The notes beneath the pieces were generated by a model, which saw only the letters and a list, made by a program, of their open reading frames with translations, was not told the DNA's origin and did not search any database. A stretch of DNA of 26,157 bases from a virus. Of this stretch, positions 15,545-21,796 are shown piece after piece. The position numbers and the translations under genes were made by a program. The DNA lies in IMG/VR virus record IMGVR_UViG_3300032050_006743, positions 1-26,157 of that record. The stretch is one strand, 5' to 3'. The number at the start of each line of letters is the position of its first letter. The first letter of the stretch is position 1.

Positions 15545-15879
15545 TAGCATTACCTCCAGGTTGCACTGTAGTATATCCTATATGGATAGACATCAATAGT
15601 TTAACTAAAAATATAATTGATTGGTACGAACAAATTGGTGGTCGACAAAAAGTTGATACATATTGGAATCATCGCGGGCATGAACATTCTAATGTATATG
15701 TAGCATACGGTCGTGGCAAATGGTGCCATCATCATCAAAACGGCGAAGGCGGCACCAGGTTGCATTTTAACGGAGAAGATGCTAGTATTGCATCTATGTT
15801 TATTATAAAATTTTTAGACAGCGTAATTAATCACAATCTTAAAGAACACATGGAAAGAATAGAAAATGAATATTACTAA
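15541..15879 (+). CDS. Hypothetical protein with histidine-rich centre
   Basis: A 112-residue protein. It opens with a short hydrophobic strand (TVVYPIWIDI). The centre has WNHRGHEHSNVYVAYGRGKW and CHHHQNGEGG, a dense set of histidines that could bind metal. The C-terminus is helical and amphipathic. It is not recognised. It overlaps the cupin-like gene (ATGA) and the phosphoribosyltransferase gene (14 bases). Confidence 0.72.
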   Translation: MIALPPGCTVVYPIWIDINSLTKNIIDWYEQIGGRQKVDTYWNHRGHEHSNVYVAYGRGKWCHHHQNGEGGTRLHFNGEDASIASMFIIKFLDSVINHNLKEHMERIENEYY

Positions 15880-16387
15880 TAAAGAATATCAAGGTCTTGT
15901 TGCAAAGATTTGTAGAGATATTGCTAACAGTGGTTGGCGCCCAGATTACATTGTGGGCATGGTACAAGGTGGTATTGTACCGGCTGTAATGATTGGTAAT
16001 TATTTTAATATTCCAGTGAACACTTTAAGCAAAAAAGAAAGTAACTTGTGGATGGCCGAGGATGCATTCGGTTACGTGACAGCAACGACTACTCCGAGAC
16101 CCACTGATGCAATTACCACAGATCCCAGTACACGCAAAAACATTTTGATTGTCAATGATATTAATGATACAGGCAGGACAATTAATAATTTGATGGAAGA
16201 CTGGCGTTCTGGATGTTTACCCAGCGACCCAGCCTGGAAAGACATTTGGAACAACAATGTTAAGTTTGCGGTGATTTATGATAATGTCAGTAGCAAATCA
16301 AAAGTTACCGTAGATTTCTGCGGAGAAGAAATCTCTAAGAGCAAAAAAGAACGTATGGTATTTCCTTACGAGAATTGGTGGAGATAA
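15866..16387 (+). CDS. Phosphoribosyltransferase (PRTase type I)
   Basis: A 173-residue protein. The PRPP-binding signature ILIVNDINDTGRT (93-105) is clear, with an early PPi-loop-like GMVQGGIVPA (31-40). The length and layout are those of purine/xanthine-guanine or small orotate-type PRTases. It would join a base with PRPP to make a nucleotide, or do the reverse. Because it lies beside queD, folE and queE, it might salvage guanine or xanthine released by base exchange, or handle a 7-deazaguanine base; neither is shown. The last bases contain a GATAAATA octamer that overlaps its stop codon. Confidence 0.85.
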   Translation: MNITNKEYQGLVAKICRDIANSGWRPDYIVGMVQGGIVPAVMIGNYFNIPVNTLSKKESNLWMAEDAFGYVTATTTPRPTDAITTDPSTRKNILIVNDINDTGRTINNLMEDWRSGCLPSDPAWKDIWNNNVKFAVIYDNVSSKSKVTVDFCGEEISKSKKERMVFPYENWWR

Positions 16388-16390
16388 ATA
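16383..16390 (+). promoter_or_regulatory. Late-promoter-like octamer GATAAATA
   Basis: GATAAATA overlaps the stop codon (16385-16387) of the phosphoribosyltransferase gene. It lies just before the 87-base queD leader, so a transcript starting about ten bases later would begin right at the candidate aptamer. Confidence 0.5.
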
Positions 16391-16397
16391 CTTGCTC

Positions 16398-16444
16398 AGA
16401 GGACTTTAGGCATTCATCCCTCTATAAAAATTCTGCATGCCATC
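16398..16444 (+). promoter_or_regulatory. Candidate preQ1-I-type riboswitch upstream of queD
   Basis: A stem AGAGG (16398-16402)/CCTCT (16419-16423) closes a 16-base loop and is followed at once by the A-rich tail ATAAAAA (16424-16430). The block CCCTCTATAAAAA is the same as in the Bacillus preQ1-I aptamer as I remember it, including a C just before the 3' stem strand (C16418), the position that pairs with preQ1. Pseudoknot options are loop GGCAT (16409-16413) with tail ATGCC (16437-16441), or a shorter pairing with TTCTGC. The loop is about four bases longer than in Bacillus, and P2 is ambiguous. Location directly before queD, a preQ1-pathway gene, is the best support. Ligand could be preQ1, preQ0 or CDG. 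The downstream SD AAAGGAG (about 16461-16467) could be the control point. Confidence 0.5.
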
Positions 16445-16474
16445 AAACTTGCTACCTAATAAAGGAGACTAGAG

Positions 16475-16981
16475 ATGGCAAATCTACAACCCGTACTTTA
16501 CAAGTACACATCAACAAAAGAATATCACGACGCTTTTCCTTGTGCTTACAGACAATGGCGTGCGGATAGTCACTGTAATTTAATTCACGGTTACAGTTTT
16601 TCAATGAAGTTTTATTTTGGCACCGACGATTTAGATGTCCGTAACTGGGCAGCGGACTACGGTGGATTAAAAGAACTTAAAAAGACATTAGAAGATCAAT
16701 TTGATCATACGCTTATCGTAGCACAAGATGACCCAGACATGGAGACATTTAAATTGTTACAGGAAAAGAATATGGCTAAGATTGTTGTATTACCCAAGCT
16801 AGGCTGTGAGGGACTTAGTGACATGCTCTACAAGTATGTCAATGGCGTTTATATCCCAGAGATGTGGGGACCAGGCGAAGCTGCACGTTTGTGGTGCTAT
16901 CGTGTTGAAGTTCGCGAAACACAAAGCAACATGGCGTATCGCGAAGGCCACCGTGAATGGAACGAAGACCTATTTGCATAA
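16475..16981 (+). CDS. queD: 6-carboxy-5,6,7,8-tetrahydropterin synthase (QueD)
   Basis: A 168-residue protein of the 6-pyruvoyl-tetrahydropterin synthase fold, making 6-carboxytetrahydropterin for 7-deazaguanine synthesis. Visible residues are H18 (EYHDAF), C34 and H38 in DSHCNLIHGYSF (31-42), then WAADYGGLK, QFDHTLI and LPKLGCEG, whose E matches the catalytic glutamate. In E. coli QueD the metal ligands are H16, H31 and H33; here the third is tyrosine (HGY rather than HGH). I recall an alphaproteobacterial and phage branch with HGYAL, so activity may be kept. The protein is longer than E. coli QueD (about 120), with extra C-terminal residues. The start at ATG 16475 has AAAGGAG seven bases upstream. 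It is preceded by a structured leader that may be a riboswitch. Confidence 0.9.
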   Translation: MANLQPVLYKYTSTKEYHDAFPCAYRQWRADSHCNLIHGYSFSMKFYFGTDDLDVRNWAADYGGLKELKKTLEDQFDHTLIVAQDDPDMETFKLLQEKNMAKIVVLPKLGCEGLSDMLYKYVNGVYIPEMWGPGEAARLWCYRVEVRETQSNMAYREGHREWNEDLFA

Positions 16982-16986
16982 TCAAA

Positions 16987-17148
16987 TTGAAAGAGTTATG
17001 GAGACTATGGGCTAAAGCCCTGGGCGAAAAAGCAGGTAGTACAGATCATGAAGCGGATCGTATTGCTTGCATTCGTACCGCAATTGTGCTATCATATATT
17101 ATAACAAACTGCTTTATTGTAGCAGGTGTAATTCGACATTGGAACTAG
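16987..17148 (+). CDS. Small membrane protein
   Basis: A 53-residue protein. I choose the TTG at 16987, six bases after the queD stop, in place of ATG 16957 inside queD; TTG starts also occur at 55, 342 and 24651. The sequence opens LKELWRLWAKALGEKAGS, then an acidic link, then a hydrophobic helix (about 33-49) ending VIRHWN. I recall near-identical small proteins with a W-K-A-L-G-E-K motif in T4-like phages; the function is unknown. Its coding region carries a promoter for the next gene. Confidence 0.65.
   Translation: MKELWRLWAKALGEKAGSTDHEADRIACIRTAIVLSYIITNCFIVAGVIRHWN
17067..17095 (+). promoter_or_regulatory. Candidate sigma70-type promoter inside the small membrane protein gene
   Basis: TTGCAT (17067-17072), 17-base spacer and TATCAT (17090-17095), with TGC just before the -10. 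It fits the same extended -10, 17-base-spacer design as the promoters at 7082, 20566, 24592 and 24954. It would drive the MazG-like, radical SAM and queE genes. Confidence 0.42.
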
Positions 17149-17149
17149 T

Positions 17150-17437
17150 ATGTTTAAATTAAATCCCGGTAGTCACGAAGAAGCTTTGGGAATTCTTCAA
17201 GAAGAATGTGCGGAAGTGATAGTCGAGGTCAGCAAAATTAGAAGATTTGGCATTGACAGTGTTCATTATAAAACTGGATATAAACATGCTGAAATGTTAG
17301 AAATGGAAATCGGCGATGTGTTAGCTATGATAGATATTCTAATAGAACAGCAGATTATTAAACGAGAAAATTTAGAGTCGGCAAAAAATGCCAAAAAAGA
17401 AAAACTCAAAAAATGGTCAACTTTATATGTTAGCTGA
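17150..17437 (+). CDS. MazG-like nucleotide pyrophosphohydrolase
   Basis: A 95-residue single-domain all-alpha NTP pyrophosphohydrolase. The magnesium-binding motif is EECAE (18-22) and the second is EMEIGDVLAMID (51-62, E53 and D56), the EExxE...ExxD pattern of MazG. Such enzymes hydrolyse (d)NTP to (d)NMP and PPi, cleaning non-canonical nucleotides or lowering (p)ppGpp. In a phage that modifies guanine, hydrolysis of free modified or unwanted nucleotides is plausible. It is much shorter than two-domain bacterial MazG. The 3' end overlaps the radical SAM gene by eight bases, and the gene begins one base after the small membrane protein. Confidence 0.8.
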   Translation: MFKLNPGSHEEALGILQEECAEVIVEVSKIRRFGIDSVHYKTGYKHAEMLEMEIGDVLAMIDILIEQQIIKRENLESAKNAKKEKLKKWSTLYVS

Positions 17438-18314
17438 AGATATCAGATGGTTACACGTAGAAGCTAGTAGTAAGTGCAATGCATGGTGTCCATCTTGTCC
17501 GAGAAATGTTAGCGGACACGGATTGTATCCGAATCTAACAGAACAAGATTTAGATTTATCAGTATTAAAAAAAACTGTAGAAGCGTTGCCTAACTTATAT
17601 GCAGTACAGTTTTGCGGAAATCATGGAGATCCGTGTGCTGCTAAATCATTCTTAGATATGATCGATATAGTTAAATTGCATGTTAAAAAAATTCAAATAC
17701 ATACCAACGGTAGTATTAGAAATCAGCAATGGTGGGAAAAGTTAGCGCATAAGCTAGCCGATATCGAACATGATGTATGGTTTGGCATAGACGGATTAGC
17801 GGGTACACACGAATTATATAGGCAAGGGACTAGCTGGAATAAGATCATCGAAAATGCTACAACATTTATCGATAATGGAGGTTTCGCTACATGGCAGTTT
17901 ATAACATTTAAACACAACGAGCACCAAATAAAAGATTGCTTAAAGTTAAGTCAAAAATTAAAATTCAAAAAATTTAAATTAATAAAATCATTTAGACGAA
18001 CAGAAGAAGCAAAAGATTATGTTTCAGGAAAATCATATATAACACTGGAGCCTTCCTCAGTGCTTATAAAATCAATTAAAAATCTTACTAAGAGCTCGTC
18101 GGTCAGGAAAGAAAATTGTATGCATATGAGTCAACCTAGTATATATTTAGATTCTATGGGATCCTATAGTTATTGTTGCTATTATACTTCAAATTGGGCA
18201 TCGAACAAAATAAAATTTGACTCTTTGAAAGATATTTTTTATAATACAGTAGATATAACAAGCAGTCAATGCGTTAACTCATGCGGATCATCATATGAAA
18301 CTCAAAGTCAGTGA
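17430..18314 (+). CDS. Radical SAM protein, A+T-rich
   Basis: About 294 residues from ATG 17430; the frame is open from 17388, which would add 14 residues but overlap the MazG-like gene more. The SAM-cluster motif is SKCNAWCPSCPRN (15-27, cysteines at 17, 21, 24: CX3CX2C). FCGNHGDPCA (about 61-70) replaces the usual GGEP. The C-terminal part holds more cysteines (CMHMS, YCCYYT, CVNSCGSS), which could bind a SPASM-like auxiliary cluster. Base composition is extreme (8 of 60 G+C in 17941-18000, against 26 of 60 in queE bases 19021-19080). It may act in base hypermodification or peptide/sugar chemistry; the substrate is unknown. It overlaps queE by 20 bases. Confidence 0.85.
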   Translation, partial: LAEDIRWLHVEASSKCNAWCPSCPRNVSGHGLYPNLTEQDLDLSVLKKTVEALPNLYAVQFCGNHGDPCAAKSFLDMIDIVKLHVKKIQIHTNGSIRNQQWWEKLAHKLADIEHDVWFGIDGLAGTHELYRQGTSWNKIIENATTFIDNGGFATWQFITFKHNEHQIKDCLKLSQKLKFKKFKLIKSFRRTEEAKDYVSGKSYITLEPSSVLIKSIKNLTKSSSVRKENCMHMSQPSIYLDSMGSYSYCCYYTSNWASNKIKFDSLKDIFYNTVDITSSQCVNSCGSSYETQSQ

Positions 18315-19182
18315 ACTTTTCTATTCAGCACAAGGCGAAGGACGTTTTGTCGGAGTCCCCAGTGTATTCCTTCGAACCTTCGGGTGCAATTTTACTTGCA
18401 GTGGGTTTGGGTGTGCTCCGGGAGTTAAAAGCACTGAAGCAGATGATGTTGCAAAAAATGTTCATTTATACAAAGATTTTAACAGTCTCCCGCTAGTCAA
18501 TACTGGGTGTGACAGTTATGCAAGTTGGCATCCAGCTTTTAAAGAACTAAGCCCAACCATTGACACTAATCAACTAGTAGACAGTATGTTAAAACTTACA
18601 CCCAATAACAAATGGATTCAAGATAACGGGAACGATGTACATCTTGTTATCACCGGAGGAGAACCTTTATTGGGATGGCAACGTGCCTACGAAGAATTAT
18701 TAAGCAATCCTAATATGTTAGATTTGCAAAATTTAACATTTGAAACAAACGGTACTCAAAAACTACTGCCATCATTTAGACAATATTTACTTAATTGGAC
18801 ATTAAATTCTAAATTAAATTCTAAAGGTGATCGTAGAACTAGTAACAATCTTACGTTTAGTGTCAGTGCTAAGTTAAGTGCCAGCGGTGAACGATGGGAA
18901 GATGCTATTTGCCCTGATATTGTAGCCAGCTATCAAGAATTAGGATATACCTATCTCAAATTTGTTGTGGAAACAGATGAGCATTTTGCCGAAGTAGATC
19001 GGGCAGTAAAAGAATTTAGAACTGGCGGATTTAAAGGTTCTGTATATGTAATGCCTCAAGGCGGTGTTGTTACTCCTTACGAAAAAAATCGTGTAAGAGT
19101 CGCCGATTGGGCTTGTAGTAAAGGTTACTATTACAGCCCGCGACTGCACGTCGATCTGTGGGGTAATGGGTGGGGCAAATGA
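18295..19182 (+). CDS. queE: 7-carboxy-7-deazaguanine synthase (QueE)
   Basis: A 295-residue radical SAM enzyme that turns 6-carboxytetrahydropterin into 7-carboxy-7-deazaguanine (CDG). The QueE start is clear: SELFYSAQGEGRFVGVPSVF (6-25), FGCNFTC (29-35) and TGGEPLLGW. The cluster is unusual: C31 and C35 are followed by C40, and the CDSYA block, which normally follows two residues after the second cysteine, appears at C72-A76 after an insertion of about 35 residues. So the third iron ligand may be C72 (or C40). The middle (about 160-200) has KLNSKLNSK-like low complexity. The C-terminal LHVDLWGNGWG is QueE-like. The start ATG 18295 overlaps the radical SAM gene by 20 bases. In this window QueC is not encoded after it. 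Confidence 0.9.
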   Translation: MKLKVSELFYSAQGEGRFVGVPSVFLRTFGCNFTCSGFGCAPGVKSTEADDVAKNVHLYKDFNSLPLVNTGCDSYASWHPAFKELSPTIDTNQLVDSMLKLTPNNKWIQDNGNDVHLVITGGEPLLGWQRAYEELLSNPNMLDLQNLTFETNGTQKLLPSFRQYLLNWTLNSKLNSKGDRRTSNNLTFSVSAKLSASGERWEDAICPDIVASYQELGYTYLKFVVETDEHFAEVDRAVKEFRTGGFKGSVYVMPQGGVVTPYEKNRVRVADWACSKGYYYSPRLHVDLWGNGWGK

Positions 19183-19415
19183 TGGGCGTCGGTGCCGGAT
19201 ATGCCGATGAAGTTCAGTCGTACGATCCATTCGACGATCGTGCTGTATTCGAATATCGATACAGTTTAATTCCTAGGCGTTGCTATACCACCAATCGCGT
19301 AGTGTGGGGACTAGCTATGAGAGCCCTAAGAATTATTGGCGGGCCCGGTGATCCGGTGATCGAAGTTCGATGGTATCATCGCGATGAAGCTATTTTAAAA
19401 ATGTTAAAAGGATAA
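19179..19415 (+). CDS. Small hypothetical protein
   Basis: A 78-residue protein starting at ATG 19179, which overlaps the queE stop in ATGA; the GTG at 19170 is an earlier alternative. The sequence has a glycine-rich N-terminus (MMGVGAGYADEV), an aromatic FEYRYSLIPRRCYTTNRVVW segment and a helix with RALRI before a closing strand PVIEVRWYHR. There is no recognised family, but the coupling to queE suggests co-expression. Only four bases separate it from the next gene. Confidence 0.72.
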   Translation: MMGVGAGYADEVQSYDPFDDRAVFEYRYSLIPRRCYTTNRVVWGLAMRALRIIGGPGDPVIEVRWYHRDEAILKMLKG

Positions 19416-19418
19416 CCA

Positions 19419-19850
19419 ATGAGACTATTTAATAAATTATTCAGTAAAGACCAACCTCAAGTCGTAACACCGTCTGCGCCAGAAAAAAAAGAAACTCCGT
19501 CAACACCAAAAGCACCTAAGGCTAAAAAGCCCACGCAAGTCAAGAAAACACCTAAACAAGTTGCCACCGAAAAAGGCGAACCCTATGTTAGTATAATCAG
19601 TGTAGAACTAGATCCAGAAAACATAGGTAACGGTGCATTTGAATTAGATTGGAATGATTTTTTTGTAGCCAAGCTAGTTCGTTCTGGTTATAAGGGCAAA
19701 GATGATTCTCAGATTGTGGATCAATGGTTCCAGGATGTTTGCCGTAATGTTGTTATGGAAACATTTGAACAATACGAAGCCAATAACCCAAGGCCTGCAT
19801 CCGGGATTCAACGTAAAGACTTAGGCAATGGTCGCAGCGAAATAAGTTAA
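19419..19850 (+). CDS. Hypothetical protein with low-complexity N-terminus
   Basis: A 143-residue protein. Residues 13-52 are low-complexity and rich in P, K, T, A and E (repeats of APKAKKPT kind), probably disordered. The C-terminal domain begins about residue 54 with YVSIISVELDPENIGNGAFE and continues with WNDFFVAKLVRSGYKG and VDQWFQDVCRNVV. I believe this C-terminal block recurs in T4-like cyanophage unknowns, without a known function. The disordered arm may bind nucleic acid or a partner through its many lysines. It begins at ATG 19419, and its stop lies ten bases before the SGNH gene. Confidence 0.78.
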   Translation: MRLFNKLFSKDQPQVVTPSAPEKKETPSTPKAPKAKKPTQVKKTPKQVATEKGEPYVSIISVELDPENIGNGAFELDWNDFFVAKLVRSGYKGKDDSQIVDQWFQDVCRNVVMETFEQYEANNPRPASGIQRKDLGNGRSEIS

Positions 19851-19860
19851 GATCAAATAT

Positions 19861-20583
19861 ATGTTCAATCATTGGAAAAAGAATACTACTCCATATAGTT
19901 GGAATCCTAAAAAAATTCAAACAAAATGGTCCGGGACCGATAATGTAGATAGATTTAAACAGAATCCTGATTTTGCTAAATGGCAAGATATCGACATAAC
20001 TTACGATTTTAGTAATGAAGGATTTAGAACTTACGATTTTGACTCATTGATGGGCAAAGAAATAGATGTAGCATTGGGATGTAGTCATACTATGGGAGTT
20101 GGGTTACCAATCGATTGGATTTGGCCTAGTCTAGTAGAAAAAAATAGACCATATCCTATGCTTAATTTAGGGCTAGGGGCAGGAACATCTGACACTGTTG
20201 CTAGAATCTTAACTAACATTACTGGGTTATTTCAAATCAATACCGTATTCATTTTTTGGCCTAATTTCAGAAGGTTTGAAATTTATAAAGATGAAAGAGC
20301 AGATTTTATAATACCAAACCACAGCGAATTATATCATATATGGAATATGAATCCTGATATTTCATTACAACGTTTTCATAAAAACAAATTAATTGTAGAA
20401 TTATTGCACGACCGTGTCGAGTCTATAGTCGGGCCGGTATATTCCGATGTTAAAAGTGAAGTAAAGAAACAGCTAACAGGCTACGATATTTTAGATCATG
20501 CTCGTGATGGAATGCATTTTGGTCCTGAAACGCATAAATTAGTAGCAAAATTATTATTAGAGAAGTTGACAAATATCGAATAA
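19861..20583 (+). CDS. SGNH-hydrolase-like protein
   Basis: A 240-residue protein with the pattern of SGNH/GDSL hydrolases: ALGCSHTMGVG (71-81, catalytic S75 as in GDS), LNLGLGAGTSD (101-111, block II glycine), FWPNFRR (132-138, block III N135) and RDGMHFG (215-221, catalytic D216 and H219, block V). Such enzymes hydrolyse ester bonds, for example acetyl groups on sugars, which suits a phage that decorates or trims glycans. The gene is A+T rich (14 of 60 G+C in 20341-20400), whereas the adjoining RNase H gene has 29 of 60 in 20761-20820. No signal peptide is seen. The end of this gene carries the TTGACA of the next promoter. Confidence 0.8.
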   Translation: MFNHWKKNTTPYSWNPKKIQTKWSGTDNVDRFKQNPDFAKWQDIDITYDFSNEGFRTYDFDSLMGKEIDVALGCSHTMGVGLPIDWIWPSLVEKNRPYPMLNLGLGAGTSDTVARILTNITGLFQINTVFIFWPNFRRFEIYKDERADFIIPNHSELYHIWNMNPDISLQRFHKNKLIVELLHDRVESIVGPVYSDVKSEVKKQLTGYDILDHARDGMHFGPETHKLVAKLLLEKLTNIE

Positions 20584-20594
20584 ACTGCTATTAT
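20566..20594 (+). promoter_or_regulatory. Strong sigma70-type promoter, near-leaderless
   Basis: A perfect TTGACA (20566-20571), 17-base spacer and TATTAT (20589-20594), with TGC (20586-20588) making an extended -10. ATG 20604 lies only ten bases after the -10, so a transcript starting seven bases downstream would begin about three bases before the start codon with no Shine-Dalgarno. The -35 lies inside the end of the SGNH gene. Confidence 0.75.
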
Positions 20595-20603
20595 TACTGC
20601 ACT

Positions 20604-21593
20604 ATGCGATATCTAATTGTTGACACAGCCAATACATTCTTCCGTGCAAGACACAGTGCCCATCGCCAAAGCGACACATGGGATAAACTAGGTTTTGCTA
20701 TCCACGTAACCCTTGCCAGCGTAAACAAAGCATGGCGAGATCAAAAAGCGGATCATGTTGTATTCTGTCTCGAAGGCCGCAGCTGGCGCAAGGATTTCTA
20801 TGAGCCTTACAAAAAGAACCGAGCAGTTGCACGAGCCGCGCTCACAGAAAAAGAAGCAGAAGAAGATAAATTGTTCTGGGAAGCTTTTGACGATCTTAAA
20901 ACGTTCTTATCCGAACGCACCAATTGTACTGTTCTCCAGCACAACAGTCTGGAAGCAGATGACTTGGTGGCAGGATGGATTCAAGCACACCCTCAGGATC
21001 ACCACACCATCGTAAGCAGCGACACAGACTTTCATCAGTTACTAGCCGACAATGTTAATCAGTATAATGGCGTAGCAGACGAACTACATACACTGCAAGG
21101 AATTTTTGACAAAAAGGGCAAGATGGTCATTGATAAAAAGACCAAAGAGCCTAAGAAAATTCCCGATCCCAAATTTATACTATTCGAAAAATGTATGCGT
21201 GGTGATCCCACTGACAATGTGTTCAGTGCGTACCCCGGAGTCCGAACTAAAGGCAGTAAAAATAAAGTAGGTCTCGTTGAAGCTTATGCTGATATGGATA
21301 AAAAAGGATTCAATTGGAATAACATGATGTTGCAATCTTGGACCGACCATAATGGCGTAGAGCATAAAGTTCTCGATGATTATCAACGCAATCGTACACT
21401 AGTAGATTTGTCAGCCCAGCCCGACAATGTTAGAACATGGATCAATGAAACCATTGTTACTAACAGTATTACAAAAAATCGATCAATGGTGGGCGCTCAG
21501 TTTCTTAAATTTTGTGGCAAATATGATCTTGCTAAACTCAGCGAAAACGCTGCCGCTGTTGGCACAATTTTATCTGCAGGGTATCCTGAATGA
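20604..21593 (+). CDS. rnh: RNase H / 5'-3' flap exonuclease (T4 Rnh-like)
   Basis: A 329-residue FEN-family 5' nuclease (T4 RNase H: 305) that removes RNA primers from lagging-strand fragments. Acidic metal-binding blocks are present in order: MRYLIVDTANTFFRAR (1-16, D7), a YKKNR helical-arch block after FCLEGRSWR, LEADDLVAGW (about 116-125), VSSDTDFHQLL (about 138-148) and MRGDPTDNVF (about 198-207). The middle carries a lysine-rich insertion (KKGKMVIDKKTKEPKK). With gp43 and gp45 it completes a replication theme for this window. It starts at ATG 20604 with no Shine-Dalgarno. The stop overlaps the following start through ATGA at 21590. Confidence 0.93.
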   Translation: MRYLIVDTANTFFRARHSAHRQSDTWDKLGFAIHVTLASVNKAWRDQKADHVVFCLEGRSWRKDFYEPYKKNRAVARAALTEKEAEEDKLFWEAFDDLKTFLSERTNCTVLQHNSLEADDLVAGWIQAHPQDHHTIVSSDTDFHQLLADNVNQYNGVADELHTLQGIFDKKGKMVIDKKTKEPKKIPDPKFILFEKCMRGDPTDNVFSAYPGVRTKGSKNKVGLVEAYADMDKKGFNWNNMMLQSWTDHNGVEHKVLDDYQRNRTLVDLSAQPDNVRTWINETIVTNSITKNRSMVGAQFLKFCGKYDLAKLSENAAAVGTILSAGYPE

Positions 21594-21787
21594 CAGAAAT
21601 TCAAGATTTATTAAATCAAGAAGCAACATTGGCAAATAATGGAAAACAAGACAGTGAAGAACGACAATCGATTCATACTCTGATTAGATTGAAACGACCA
21701 CTGCCGGCGCCAACTTGTTTTGGCGAGGACGATTGTTCGACACATATATTAAGTATGTGCCCATGGCGCATTGACTGTGGAGATTAA
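21590..21787 (+). CDS. Small cysteine-containing protein
   Basis: A 65-residue protein starting at ATG 21590 over the RNase H stop. The C-terminal part CFGEDDCSTHILSMCPW (about 43-59) followed by RIDCG contains four cysteines spaced C-x5-C-x7-C-x5-C, which could bind zinc. The first 35 residues form a helix with many polar residues. I recall short phage proteins with a CFGxDDCS...CPWR pattern, always as unknowns. No function is claimed. Confidence 0.75.
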   Translation: MTEIQDLLNQEATLANNGKQDSEERQSIHTLIRLKRPLPAPTCFGEDDCSTHILSMCPWRIDCGD

Positions 21788-21796
21788 AGGTAGACT

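Noticed and set aside
16375-16569. Plus-strand frame of 64 codons across the queD leader
   Set aside because: It covers the leader with the candidate aptamer and the queD start in another frame, and has no ribosome-binding site.
16806-17015. 69-codon plus-strand frame inside queD
   Set aside because: It lies in another frame inside the C-terminal half of queD, and its composition looks like an out-of-frame translation.
17388-17430. Earlier start for the second radical SAM protein
   Set aside because: The ATG at 17388 would put 14 lysine/asparagine-rich residues over the end of the MazG-like gene; ATG 17430 gives the usual small overlap. It cannot be excluded.
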